Source of the DNA: Guadua angustifolia
Taxonomy: Eukaryota; Streptophyta; Magnoliopsida; Poales; Poaceae
Length of the DNA stretch: 64,000 bases
Direction of reading: 5' to 3'
Assembly (NCBI GenBank): GCA_036346375.1
Contig: JAYEVE010000231.1
Location: forward strand, 620,001 to 684,000
The notes below the pieces were generated by a model, which did not search any database, was not told where the DNA came from, and saw nothing but the letters and a program-made list of their open reading frames with translations. The position numbers were made by a program, and so were the translations under genes. The stretch's first letter is position 1. Every line of letters begins with the position of its first letter. Of this stretch, positions 46,201-57,289 are shown in pieces.

Positions 46201-46853
46201 CTCGAAGGCAATGTAACTCCCCACTACCTCATCGTCGGTGGAGCGCACCTGACGGAAGAAAGTAGCGAGCGAAGAGAGGAAGGTTGGCGTACCCCGAGGA
46301 ACATCTCACAAGAGGTATGCGAAGAAGGAGAGGAAAATGATGGAGTTGGGGAAAGGTGAAGATGGTGGATCCGTAGAAATGAAATGCGGTGAGAAAAAAA
46401 ATCGGAAAAAGGCGGGACGGACCCGCCGCCAGCGTAAGTGTGTATAATAATCTCGTTCGAAAGGCAAGTGGTGTGGCGGTCCCCCGAGCGGAAAAGATGC
46501 CCTCACGCGCTAGGATAGCCATCCTCTTTCTGCGAGAGTATCGCATGATCGAAGCGAGGATGGGGTGCGCCATGGAGGCCAAGGAGTCGAAGGCTTTTCG
46601 AGCAAAGGTTGAAGGAAAAAAAGAAAGGCGTAAAACCGCCTATCACGGATGAAATAGACTATATATCGCCCTATACGCGAGCCGGTTGTGAAGGACAAGA
46701 TCGTCGTCGCCTCGGGTCGAGGAAAATCCATGATCTGTGGGGGGAGAATCGGCGTCGTATCCTCATAGTGGTAGCCCCCTTGGACCCTTTTCGGCATTTA
46801 ATGAAGGTTCTAAAGAGGCTTTGGTGCATGTTCCAAAGCGGGCAGGGAACTCT
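43300..46853. other. Long non-pol region between integrase and the Tat 3' LTR
   Basis: About 3.5 kb with no sense-strand domain that I recognise. Open frames at 44592-45347 (plus) and 44798-45571 (minus) are mirror GC-rich frames. Antisense signals at 45869-46668 are described separately. Tat elements often carry extra ORFs here, sometimes antisense. Confidence 0.5.
45111..46668 (-). other. Possible antisense transcription unit in the Tat element
   Basis: On the minus strand a TATA-like GATATATAG lies at 46659-46667. Downstream, an ATG at 46027 opens MAACSDQRIAGAGLIERWWL and LDFVIPEDHLLRRRHRLAWQ to GSG, where a consensus donor GTAAGT occurs (45863-45868). Further down, a frame at 45542-45111 reads IKATRADRLNYDFADDATAS with alternating acidic and basic residues. 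The first segment resembles the start of extra ORFs of gypsy-type plant proteins. Promoter, exon and protein are inferred; no splice acceptor was fixed. Confidence 0.35.
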
Positions 46854-48072
46854 TGTCGGCGTATTTGCTTGTTGGGTACCCTCTTCGCCGCCTAAAAGCG
46901 ATCAATCAGCGGTCAACATACGATCACGTGGCGCCCGTGGCGGTGGCGCTGCCGCCTACTTTCGCCCGTGCGAGCGATCCGTGGCGCCCGGCGGTGGCGA
47001 AACCGCCACTGCGCCCGGCGAAGCGATCCCGTGGCGCCCGGCGGCGGCGCAATGACGCGCTTTCGCCCGCCGAAGCGATCCGTGGCGCCCGGCGGCAGTG
47101 GCGAAACGCCTACTCGCCCGCGGGCAATCCGCGTGGCGTCCGGCGGCGGTGGCGAAACACGCCTCGCTGCGCGGGCAATCCCGTGGCGCCCGGCGGCGGT
47201 GGCGAACACGCCTACTTTCGCCCGTGAGGCGGTCCGCGTGGCGCCCGGCGGCGAGTGGCGAAACACGCCACTTTCGCCCGGCGGGCAATCCCGTGGCGTC
47301 CGGCGGCGAGTGGCGAAACACGCCACTTTCGCCCGGCGAAGCGGTCACGTGGCGCCCGGCGGCGGTGCGAAGCCGCCTGCCACTGCGCCCGGCGAAGCGA
47401 TCACGTGGCGCCCGGCGGCGGTGGCGGCTGCGCCTGCTCGCTGAACAAAAATTGGGCGGTGGTGGCCGCCTCGAGGCTCCTTCCACTCTGCGTGCAGGGC
47501 GGCAAGCACGCCATAGCGGGCTTGCTCGGTCCCTAAGGGTTTACTGCGACAAGCCCATTCCTCGGCGCCTCTCACCTACTGTCACAAAGGGTCCTATCCG
47601 TGGCGGAAGGCGAAAACGCAGCATAAGCATTTAATGAAATTTGGAGAGCAGGGGCAGCCGCGAGGCGTATTAAATGTGTCGGGATCGGCATGATGACTCC
47701 TTTTACCTACTCCCGTGCTTTGGCCTATATAAGGGCCCTCGGGTGCATGGGGAAAAGAGGTTTTTTTTGAGAGGTTGAAGAAAAACCAAATATGCGATGA
47801 GGCCCAAGGAAGAGCGATGTAATTCCCAAGCTTTGTCTTGCACGATGAAAAGACACTCTTTGGAAGCAATCTAGCGAGAAGTAAGGCTATTACCCAAGCG
47901 AAGGGGGGACTGAACACAGGTAAAAATCCGTGTGTCATCCATAGCTCATAGAATAGCGTTTGCAGCGGGGAGTCTCTAGGGTTTCCCCTTGCTAGGATTA
48001 GCCCGTTCGAAGGCAGCCTCCTTCGAACCAAACCCGATGCAATCGACTCAAGACTGTCGAGTGGAATCTGGC
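46854..48072 (+). repeat. Tat 3' LTR
   Basis: Starts TGTCGGCGTATTTGC, matches the 5' LTR in order throughout, and ends close to GTGGAATCTGGCA. The minisatellite (46920-47435) is longer than in the 5' LTR. Many differences from the 5' LTR are small indels at CAG, CTG, CCG or CGG sites. Confidence 0.85.
46920..47435. repeat. GC-rich minisatellite in the Tat 3' LTR
   Basis: About ten units of 50-57 bp, with starts such as atcccgtggcgcccggcggc and repeated cactttcgcccggcg. Two adjacent units near 47230-47340 are almost identical, a sign of recent unit duplication. Confidence 0.85.
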
Positions 48073-48325
48073 AAACTGACTTGGGATCAAAGGGAAATTT
48101 CAAGGAATGGGAAGGATGAAAGGCTTGAAGCAAATAGAAAAGAGGTCCTAAAGTCCCTTCGCACTTTGTGACCAGCGAACATACAATCAAACAATCCATA
48201 GTCACACGGCATTGGGTTTGATCCGAAGGTCAAAGATTTCGATCAACACGAAAAGGATCAAAGAAAAAGTACTAAATAAAATTTTCTAAAACATTTTCCA
48301 AACATCAATCAATGGTGTGCACTTC

Positions 48326-48982
48326 TCAAGCCAAATTGCGAGAATCAAGTATATTTAGCCCACTTCTCAGATCGCAAAATCTCTTTTCATCAAGTGGCTT
48401 GGTAAATATATCGGCTAATTGGTCATTTGTGCTCACATGTTGGATATCGATATCGCCTTTAGTGGAATGGTCTCTTAGAAAGTGGTGGCGGATATCGATA
48501 TGCTTTGTGCGGGAATGTTGGATGGGATTGTTGGCAATTTTTATGGCACTCTCATTGTCACACAAGAGTGGAACATGGTTATAGGTTAGGCCATAGTCAT
48601 TTAGGGTTTGCCTCATCCAAAGCAATTGGGCGCAACAACTCCCGGCGGCTATGTATTCGACTTCGGCTGTGGATAGGGCTATGGAATTTTGTTTCTTAGA
48701 GGACCAAGAGACAAGGGATCTTCCCAAGAATTGACAAGTTCCCGAGGTACTCTTCCTATCCACCTTACATCCGGCATAATCTGCATCGAAATACCCAACT
48801 AATTCAAAAGATGACCCTTTTGGGTACCAAAGCCCGAAATGAGGAGTGTGCACTAAATACCTCAAGATTCTTTTCTGACCACCATATGGCACTCTTTGGG
48901 GCGGCTTGAAATCGTGCACACATGCACACACTAAGCATGATATCGGGCCTAGATGCACAAAGATAAAGTAGAACCAGATCAT
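48326..48982 (-). pseudogene. Maximus RNase H region
   Basis: The open stretch includes RILRYLVHTPHFGLWYPKGS, YFDADYAGCKVDRKSTSGTC, WSSKKQNSIALSTAEVEYIA, LLCDNESAIKIANNPIQHSR, KHIDIRHHFLRDH and ADIFTKPLDEKRFCDLRSGL, the full copia RNase H with the D-E-D residues visible (FDAD, TAEVEY, CDNESA). The stop at 48325 or nearby is probably the true end of pol. The N-terminal connection to RT is frameshifted near 48940-49065. Confidence 0.9.
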
Positions 48983-49059
48983 CGAGCGATATACCTTTTG
49001 GATGACGGTTTACCTTCTTTGTCGAGTCTAGATGCCGTTGGCTTGCATTGGCGTCTTGA

Positions 49060-49760
49060 TTGGCTTAGCGTTCTCCATCTGAACTTCTTGAGCATGTCCT
49101 TGATGTGCCGTTTGGCATATAAAAGTTCCTTCCTTGAGTTGTTTGACTTGGAATCAGGAAGAACTTCAACTCATACATCATAGACATCTCAAATCTTTTA
49201 GTCATTATCCTACTAAATTCCTTGCACAATTGTTCGTTAGTAGATCCAAATATAATGTCATCAACATATATTTGACAAACGAATAAATCATTATCAATAT
49301 GTTTAGTGAAGAGAGTAGGATCGGCCTTTCCAACTACAAAACCTTGTTCGAGGAGAAAATCGCGAAGACACTCGAACCACGCTTTAGGTGCTTGCTTAAG
49401 CCCATAGAGAGCCTTGTGTAGGAAGTAGACGTGGTCCGGATGATTTGGATCCTCGAAACCAGGTGGTTGCTCAACGTAGACCATTTCGAAGAGTGGTCCA
49501 TTCAAGAAAAGCGCTTTTCACGTCCATTTGATATAACATAAAATCATGGTGAGTAGCAAAGGCAAGCAATATTCTAATAGATTCAAGCCTAGCTACGGGG
49601 CATATGTTTGATCGAAATCAAACCTTCGATTTGTGTGAAGCCTTGAGCAACTAACAAGACTTTATTTCTTGTCACTATTCCGTTCTCGTCTTGCTTGTTA
49701 AAATACCCACTTTGTTCCAATCACATTTTGCTTGGGCCTTTGACAAGCTTCCACATAGTT
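49060..49760 (-). pseudogene. Maximus reverse transcriptase
   Basis: Sequence from about 49745 to 49506 in changing frames gives NVIGTKWVF, FDQTYAPVARLESIRILLAF and MDVKSAFLNG. The stretch 49505-49065 is open: VYVEQPPGFEDPNHPDHVYF, LHKALYGLKQAPKAWFECLR, KHIDNDLFVCQIYVDDIIFG. The YVDD catalytic box is intact. The IIFGSTN sequence following it is typical of SIRE/Maximus and related copia. Frame changes at the N-terminal side may partly be sequence errors. Confidence 0.88.
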
Positions 49761-50298
49761 CCGTTCAAAGTTATTTAACTCCTCTTGCATGGCCATCACA
49801 ATCTGGATCTTGGAGTGCTTCTTCTACCTTAAGTGGTTCAAGAGAAGAAACAAAAAGTAAAATTCACAAAATTTGCAAACGAGATCGAGTAGATACTCCT
49901 TATTAATGTCTCCAAGGATGTTGTCGTGGGGTGATCTCGTTGCGCTTTGATGCACTCTTGGATGAGGAACCGTTGCATTTAAGCGTTGAATAGGGCCTTC
50001 ATCATCTTGAGAGGGTTTGAGCCATCATGAGCTTGTGTGGATGAGGAAGGAGCACCATTTGGAGCATTGCAGTCCGGAATATCAGAGGTTAAGTCAGGAC
50101 ACTCCGGAATTAGTCGGATACTCGGACATTATCGGACACTCCGGGTTGAGGTGCTTTCGGATTGCATGCTCCACGGTTTTACCTCCCCAATGGCCAATTT
50201 CTTGATTGCCGCATGGAGGCTCTTCCTATCAATTACATCACAATCAACTTGTTCTGCTTGAGAACCGTTAGTTTCATCAAATGTCACATCGCGAAATT

Positions 50299-51150
50299 TC
50301 AACCACAGGTGGTGTTGTTGAAAACTTCATTATCATAAGCGTTTGATCCATAGCCAAACAAGAAGCCTTCATCTACTTTAAGAGCAAATTTAGAGGACTT
50401 AGCTTTCTTGATGAGGATATAGCATTTACTCCCAAAGACTAGGAAGTAGAATACATTGGGCTTCTTTGCGGTGAGGAGCTCGTCTGTTGTCTTCTTTAAA
50501 ATCTTGTGAAGATATAGCAGGTTGGAGGCTGTGGCCTTAGCGGTGTTGATGGCCTCCACCAGAATATGTCGGAGACCTTGTATTAAATCAAGCATCGTCT
50601 GGCGCCATCTCGATGAGGTTCGATTCTTCCTCTCGGCTACCCCATTTTGTTGAGGGAATAGGGGCGAGAACTTCGTGTTTGATGCCTTCTTCATCGAGAT
50701 ACTCCTCAACACGGTATTCTTGAATTGGTGCCGTTATCGCTCAATTCTCTTGATCTTCACCTCGAACTCATTTTGAGCTCTTCTCATGAACTTCTTCAAA
50801 GATCCTTGGGCTTCACTTTTATCATGCAAGAAAAACACCCACGTAAAGCGAGAAAAGTTATCAACAATAACTAAACCATACTTGTTTCCTCCAATGCTTA
50901 TGTAGGTGATGGGACCGAACAAATCCATTTGGAGCATCTCCAACGGCCTTGAGGTGGTCATCACGTTTTTCGCGGGATGAGAGGCTCCAACTTGTTTCCC
51001 GGCTTGACATGCGCTACATACTCTATCTTTCTCAAAGACAACATTGGTTAATCCAAGGATGTGATTGCCTTTAAGAAGTTTATGGAGGTTCCTCATACCA
51101 ACATGGGCAAGTCGGCGATGCCATAACCAACCCATGCTAGACTTAGCCAT
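50299..51150 (-). pseudogene. Maximus integrase
   Basis: From 51150: WLWHRRLAHVGMRNLHKLLK and CSACQAGKQVG form the H-H-C-C zinc region; LQMDLFGPITYISIGGNKYG holds the first catalytic Asp and VDNFSRFTWVFFL follows. A frameshift near 50715-50734 covers the second Asp (SDNGT seen in another frame). The next stretch, from 50712, includes FSPLFPQQNGVAERKNRT with the catalytic Glu, and continues into the C-terminal domain (FGSKCYILIKKAKSSKFALK). It joins element cDNA to the target DNA. Confidence 0.88.
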
Positions 51151-51439
51151 AAGACACGTTTCAAGGTTAACTCTATCCAGTAGTGAAATCTACAAGATAG
51201 AGATTCCTTTCAGCATATACTTGACTATGGACCCGTCATCCCTCTTAATGATATTCACACCCTTATCACTAAACACACAATTGTAGCCGCTTCACACAAT
51301 TGAGCAACGGACAACAAATTGTAGCTTAGTGATTCGACAAGCAAAACATTGTTCAAATGAAAATCATTTGTAATAAAATTTTACCCAAACCTACTACTTC
51401 ACCTTTTCCATTATGCGCCAAAATGATGCTTTCACTATT

Positions 51440-51540
51440 TGTTTCATTGGCGTCCAAATGGCGAACATTGCCCTTTCTCCGGTCATATGATGTGTACATC
51501 AGCTATCAAGATCAACTTGATCCACAGGAGGTGTAGGGCT
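51440..51540 (-). pseudogene. Maximus aspartic protease active site with a stop
   Basis: The minus strand reads VDQVDLDS, then TGA (51499-51501), then CTHHMTGERAMF. Copia proteases have D-S-G-C-T-H-H-M-T-G here, so the catalytic-loop glycine codon has become a stop by one base change (GGA to TGA). Surrounding sequence is in frame. This region is in the part of the window with suspect base calls. Confidence 0.75.
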
Positions 51541-51841
51541 ACAAATGAAATTTAGTTTTGCTCTTTGGTACCCAAACTTGTTTAGGTCCCACGTCACGTT
51601 AGTAACAAGTGATTTGGGAACCCAAATAGATCGCACATTGGAATGACTTTTGGACTTGCCCCAATGTGACAAGCAACTACTACGACCAAGGTTAGTTTTC
51701 TTAAGCACATCTGAGGCAAAAAAAGTAGCATGAGTCTTATATTTAGAAGCCCTTAGCCTTTAATGAAATGAATGAGCTTGTTCAAGGGGCAACTACAATG
51801 TTGCTCTTTTTGCCCTTAGTGGAATATACCAAGCCCATATT

Positions 51842-52380
51842 TCATAATGTTACCTGGTAGCTTACTGAGTCTTGCTCTAATCCTTTGCTAGCCTTATAGG
51901 ACTTTTGAAGTCCGTCTTCAAGCATTCCCTTGAGCTTCTCATTTTCATGAGCTAGTACTTGCAAAGTCTCAAGGTTAGTGGCACAAGTATCAATATTCAC
52001 ATTGTAGCATCTAGCGCATCCATTGCTCGTAGAAGGTAATGAAGAATTGGAGCTAATGGTTGAGGTAATCGAAGGGCTATTCTTGAGATCAACAAGCTTC
52101 AACTCAAGAGCTTTGCAAGCATCCTTTGACTTCGCAAGTTCCTCTTCGAGTGAAGCGTAGGTGATCTCAAGACTAGTCACCTCAGTTGGTCAATTTTAAG
52201 TTCTTAACCATTTCCTCATTCTTCTCTTTTTCAAAAGATAAGCTCTTCTCTAGCTCACGATTTTCTCCTTTTAGAGGATGAGCAAATCCTCCTGAGCCTC
52301 GAGTAGCTTCCTTTTGTTCTACAACTTCCTCAATTTTTCAATATCTTTTAGAGAAAATTTAATTTATGAATGTCAAAGTT
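51842..52380 (-). pseudogene. Coiled-coil spacer region of Maximus gag-pol
   Basis: A 112-codon stretch reads ITYASLEEELAKSKDACKAL, ELKLVDLKNSPS, a Ser-rich linker, CARCYNVNIDTCATNLETLQ and LAHENEKLKGMLEDG. Heptad-like Leu/Glu/Lys spacing predicts coiled coil. Such segments lie between the zinc knuckle and protease in SIRE-type elements. 52180-52380 continues with broken Leu-, Glu- and Lys-rich sequence. Confidence 0.6.
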
Positions 52381-52390
52381 TTTCATAGAC

Positions 52391-53640
52391 TTAAGCGCAG
52401 TGTGCGTCATCATTATCACTATCATGACTATCGTGCTCATCTAGACATTCATTAGCAATGGAGGGAGTGGAGACAAGTGATGATACCTTGCGTCCCTTTG
52501 CCATGAGGCACATTGGAGCAACCTCATCGTCATCGCTCAAGTTGTCGAAGAGGCCCTTCGATATTGTTGGAGTAGAGGATACGGCGATGGCGACGGAGGC
52601 AATTCCTCCTTCTTCTTGAATTTGACTCGGAATCGGAGTCGGAGTTAGGTCGGTGTCGGAGTTCCTCCTTTCCAATGTAAACCACGACCCTTGCCCTTGT
52701 ACTTCTTGCTCTTCTCCTTGTCCTTGCCCCGGTACTTGTCCTTCTTATGAGACTTCTCATCTTTATTTTCCTTATGCGGACACTCGGCAATGAAATGGCC
52801 GGTTTCACCGCATTCATAGCATCTTCGGGTGGAGTGTCTACCCTTTGATTTTCTTCCAAAGTTCTTAGACTGACCTCCTTGTCTGAAGTTCTTCTTCTTG
52901 AAGAATTTGTTAAACCTTCTCACGAATAGAGCCATATCCTCATTTGTCAACGGACCACGGGACTCTTCATTTTCACTTGAGCTCTCTTCTGCTTGGCGCA
53001 CTATCTTGACGGCCTTGAGGGCAATATCTTTCTTTTTGCCCATCTTGAGTTTTTGAACAACTTCGGCTTCTTTTACCATCATCTCGTCCATCATGAGCCG
53101 GCCGATGACATCATGAGGTGTCAAAGTGTCGAAGTTGGGCCGGTCTCGGATTAATTGAACAAGGTTGCGGTTGGTAGGAGTGATTACCCGAAGAATAATC
53201 TTCACCACGGCCTTGTCAGAAAGATCGGTGCACCCAAGACCTTTGGCTTGATTCACAAGCACCATCAAGCGATCAAACATCTTGGTATAGGATTCTCCTT
53301 CTTCAAGAGTGAACCGGCTTAGCTCACCAATAATGAGCTCTATCTTTGATTCCTGGACACTCGAAATTCCTTCATGACTGACTATGAGCCTATCCCAAAT
53401 AGCTTTTGCTTCTTCAAGTCCATCGACTCGATTGAACTCGGAATCACTTAATGCATTAAACAAGGCATTGACGGCCAAGTCATTGAAATGTTGATCTTTA
53501 TCTTCTATGGGAGTAAGCTTGTTCGGATCAACGGACTTGAAACTGTTTGCACAATCTTCCAAATAGGCGGGTGAAGCGATCTCAAGTGCATCTTCATCTT
53601 ATGTTTCCATGCGGCATAGTGGCGCCATCGAAATGAGGCG
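52391..53640 (-). pseudogene. Maximus gag with UBN2-like capsid and zinc knuckle
   Basis: The main stretch (53562-52645) includes LAVNALFNALSDSEFNRVDG, EEAKAIWDRLIVSHEG, VQESKIELIIGELSRFTLEE, GESYTKMFDRLMVLVNQAKG and VKIILRVITPTNRNLVQLIR, the UBN2 capsid fold. It ends with a basic region and the knuckle CYECGETGHFIAECP (C-x2-C-x4-H-x4-C intact), then Lys/Asp-rich sequence. The start lies upstream of 53562 in another frame (sequence to about 53640 reads WKHKMKMHLRSL). After a frameshift, 52675-52391 continues with acidic Ser-rich sequence. The core is 305 codons without a stop. Confidence 0.88.
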
Positions 53641-53814
53641 CTCGGCCGGAGAACACGGAGACATAAGATGAGAGCTGAGACACCAAGAGGTATAATCAAA
53701 TGGAATGGTAACCCCAATCTAGGAGCCGTGCCCTTATCTTGGTCATGGGCTTGGTACTCTTCTATGTATCAGGCATCTTAGATTCTCCAGCGGTTAAGCC
53801 AAACTACGGAGATT

Positions 53815-53829
53815 TGGCTCGATACCAAT
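53815..53829 (-). other. Primer binding site of the Maximus element
   Basis: Directly inside the 5' LTR the minus strand reads ATTGGTATCGAGCC, close to the TGGTATCAGAGC complement of initiator tRNA-Met used by most plant copia elements. Confidence 0.75.
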
Positions 53830-55252
53830 TGAAAAGACCGGTGATGTAAGCCTAGAGGGGTGAATAAGCGGATTAAAAATTTGCAACAATTTAATTTCAC
53901 AGGGATCTGAGCGGGTGTCAGGGATTTTATCGGATACTCAGGACGATCCGGACTATCAAAGGTATATTGTCCGGATACTCCGGACTGATTAGCTCAAAGA
54001 GGGGATTTTTAAATCTAAGCCAATTTTCAACAATCTAAATGAATACAAATACTCTAAAAAGTGTCAGGTACCTGATGATGGTGAAGATCTAGAAGCAAAT
54101 ACAATAATAGAGTAGATCGGGGCTCCCAAAGTTCCAAGAACAACAAACCCTAGAACAAGCAAAAGAAGAATAGGGAGACAACGATTTTTACCCGAAGTTT
54201 GGATTCTTGAAGGGAATCCTCGTCTCTCAGATTGAGGAGGCACAAAGCAGGTCCCTCTTGACCACTTTCCTCCGGTGTTGCACAAAGCACTTTCATGGGT
54301 CTTCTTCTTGCCTCTTTCCTTCGGGAGCGAGGCTTGCCTTCACAAACCTCGGGGCTCTCACACCAAGTCAAGGAGGCTCCGGTGACTCCTTGCCGTCTAG
54401 GAGCCCTTCAAACTCCAAGAGTAACAAATCATGGCTAAATCAACTTGGAGGATGAAACTTGTGCTCAGAATCAACAATGCAAGCTCAAAAGCACTTAAAT
54501 CTCCTCTTTTCTTCCCAAGATTCAAATCAAATCAAGGATTCAAGGGGAGAAAGAGGCTGAAACTCAAGTGAGAGTGAGCTTGAGAGTTTAATCTTTGCAA
54601 TGAATGAAGTGGCCGCGGTTAGATTTGGAGTGAGGGCTTAAATAGGCCTCCCAAAATCCAGCAGATTACACTTGTCTTTGCATAAACCCGGACTATCCGG
54701 ACATTTAGTCCGGAGTGTCGGGCTGAAAAGGTTTGCTTTGAACCAAGAAGGTTAACGGAGTATCCGGACTTAATCCCGGATACTCAGGACTTCGAGATAC
54801 TCAGGACCATTTTCCCAATGTGTACGGACTAAATGTGCAAACTCCGGACTTTCGAAGAATGCAACAGGGCCCTAGCAGGGCGTCGGACTAAATGTCCGGA
54901 TACTCAGCTTTGACCCACTCGGCGAAGTACCCTTTGATAGGAAATGCAATGTTTTAAAAATCTTTAGAGATGCAATTTTCATTCTATGAGCACAAGCATA
55001 TCCTAGAAGCGATTTTCAATCGTGTCCCCTTAATAAATGCGGCTATCCTTAGACTCAATAAAAATAAAAGATTTACGACTAAAGTCTTGATGCCGCCTTT
55101 TTCAAATTTTTATGGATGGTGGGGATCTCCAATTGCTTTCCAACGATGATATCTTCTCGATCACTGTATAGAATCTCACTTGCACCGTTAGTATATGGAA
55201 TTGTGTTGCCATAAATCACCAAAACTCTTTGAGGGGCCTAGATGCACTTTCA
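53830..55252 (-). repeat. Maximus-type 5' LTR
   Basis: 1,423 bp, TGAAAAGACCGG to GATGCACTTTCA, followed by target duplication ATTCT (55253-55257). It is nearly identical to the 3' LTR in CHG-poor stretches but damaged at TCCGGA clusters and CAG/CTG sites. Confidence 0.93.
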
Positions 55253-55257
55253 ATTCT

Positions 55258-57289
55258 GCGGTCTTGATCAAAGATTGAACATCATTTCTGTTGAGTTGGT
55301 TCTTGAGAACAGCTCTTGATCTGAGGAACTCAAGCTGATTGATAATTGCTTCACGGCATTTCAAAGTCTTGAACGATTCCTTGATCCTCTCATTTCACTA
55401 CCAATGACCTTCGCAGTAAGTGACATTGATCGAAATGAATATGGTAACTTTAACATCATGGTGAGAACTTCGGGCTCTATAGTAACATACACATGAACAT
55501 TATCTAATAAAGTGAATGCTCAGCGACATATCAAATCCTTTATTGCCCTTAATACTTTTGATTTAGAATTCTAGGTACATTTATTACGCAAATAGGAATT
55601 ACTAAGAGAATTCCTTGACATTACTCTTATAGACTAGAGTATGGCATCACGACCAAAAACTTATTGGTAGCTTCATCGTCAACAAGTCTTTTCTTCAAGC
55701 GCTTCTTGGAACAATCGGCTTCTATTGTTGCTTCGAGCATACTTGAAATACAGGCTCAAGCGAGGTAACCGGAACAATTTCAATTCCACAAGGTAATTCA
55801 TATTTGAGCGGGCATTGCTTGGCAAAGTGACCTCTTTTACGGCAAGCATAACATAATCGATTCTTTGATCTTTGCACCTTGCGATCTTGGTGTTATGCTT
55901 TGAACGAAATGACTTAGGATGGTGAAGGTAAAGGAAATGCTTGATGTACGAGGGACAATGTCGACATAGTGACCTTGTTTACCACAAAACAACTTCCTAG
56001 TGTCATTGACTTGCTTGTTTTACGAGGTGGTGCTAGATTCTTAGTATTTCTCCTTTAAGCTGCTCTGTGACAAGGCATGGGTAGATGACAATATGCCTTT
56101 CTTTGCTAACTCTTGAACCCGAGTGGCTCGAAAATTTTCTCGTTGGCGTTGCATTGCGAAGTCAAACTTGAATCTATAACCTACCTTGGCTTGGGCAATG
56201 ATCTTGGCCTTCACAAAGAAAACATGAAATTTTATTATTGGACATTCTCCAAGATGATGATTCCCTTCACAAGCTGGAACAATTGATATAATGCTCGTCA
56301 GGGTATGTCCTATTATTCCTAGCGGGTACATGCGCGATCCTCGATTTGCCTAGTTCTATGCACTTTGCAAACTTGCCTTCAAGCCTTTGTTGAATTTTCA
56401 ACGGTGGAACAATGCTATTGATATCATTATTGTTCATCTTTTGCATCACCATATGCATAAGCGAGTTTGGGTGACAAAGCTGATTGAGATCTTTGATGCG
56501 ACACTACTAGTCTTGGGAATTGCGGTTGATCATCAACTATCACCTTGCGACAGTGGTGATATGGCCATGAGTGACTTAGGCGCCGAGAATCACTTGCCAA
56601 AACATCCTTTGGAAAACTTCTCCATCTGTTGGTGACCAAGGTTAATAGACAAGAAGGAAAAGCATAGATAAGTAACCAAGAACTATTATGGGGATTAGGT
56701 TTTAACCCAAAACCTCAAATTATACAATCATTATTTACAACTTGGTATGGTCGCTCACAAAATCCTAAGGGCCATGCAACACATACTGCACAATCGGCAA
56801 ACAGAAAACCAAATTAACCTAAGCACACAAGTCTAACGTCTAGAAAGGGTAACACTCCTAACTTAGACAGACGCGATTCTCACACATGAGTCTCAACGGC
56901 TACTCAAGCACTGATTCTTCAAATTTCTTGAACACTTCATTGGCACTGGTTCTTCTACCTTCTGGAATACTTCATCGGCACTCCTTCCTTGAGCTCGACG
57001 ATTCCTATCTTCACGATCTTAAGGTTTAGCAACGGCATCCAGTGCTTTCTCCTAAGGTGTGAAATATCGTTATCTATTCAAGACGACTGAGGCAAGATTT
57101 TCAACTTAAATCGGTGGGGAAAGATAGAAATTTCAGCAAAAGGGGAAAAGAATGGAAGAATGAGATAAGTCAATAACTTGTTATTCTTCAAGTTAAATTT
57201 TCTCTTTAGAAAATAATTTTGAAGTTCCTAAAGAACGACCAATCTATCTAGGGTCAAGACCTACGGTCGGTATGCTCTGATACCACCTC
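55258..57289 (-). pseudogene. LARD internal region with gag-like zinc knuckles
   Basis: The minus strand carries at least three CCHC-type knuckles in different frames: PACEGNHHLGECP (about 56230-56280), CGKQGHYV near 55990, and CYACRKRGHFAKQC (55812-55853). A fourth may be CFLCEGQDHCPSQ near 56190. Between them is basic, Lys- and Arg-rich sequence (FAMQRQRENFRATRVQELAK). This is the nucleocapsid part of a gypsy-like gag. No capsid, protease, RT or integrase is recognised. It would be the only coding content of the element. Confidence 0.6.
57274..57285 (-). other. Primer binding site of the LARD-like element
   Basis: Minus strand TGGTATCAGAGC, an exact 12-base match to the usual complement of plant initiator tRNA-Met, four bases inside the LTR that starts at 57290. 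Confidence 0.9.

Larger units (their letters stand above)
36428..48072 (+). mobile_element. Tat-lineage Ty3/gypsy retrotransposon nested in the Maximus element
   Basis: LTRs at 36428-37572 and about 46854-48072 both begin TGTC(A/G)GCGTATT and share the tail through tataagggccctcgggtgca to gtggaatctg. Internal order on the plus strand is gag, protease, reverse transcriptase, RNase H, a second RNase H-like domain, integrase, then a long region before the 3' LTR. RT before integrase shows Ty3/gypsy; the sequence style and the extra RNase H point to the Tat lineage. All genes are riddled with frameshifts. The right LTR end is uncertain (48072 or a few bases later) and I could not confirm a target duplication. 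Confidence 0.85.
32314..55252 (-). mobile_element. SIRE/Maximus-type Ty1/copia retrotransposon, 22.9 kb including a nested gypsy
   Basis: LTRs at 32314-33741 (1,428 bp) and 53830-55252 (1,423 bp) start TGAAA and end CTTTCA, with a perfect target duplication ATTCT (32309-32313 and 55253-55257). In minus orientation the order is primer site, gag, protease, integrase, reverse transcriptase, RNase H, extra envelope-position ORF, polypurine tract. The large gag with a CCHC knuckle, the long copia pol and the extra ORF after pol fit the SIRE/Maximus lineage. The Tat gypsy at 36428-48072 interrupts it between RNase H and the extra ORF. Without that insert it is about 11.3 kb. Confidence 0.93.
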
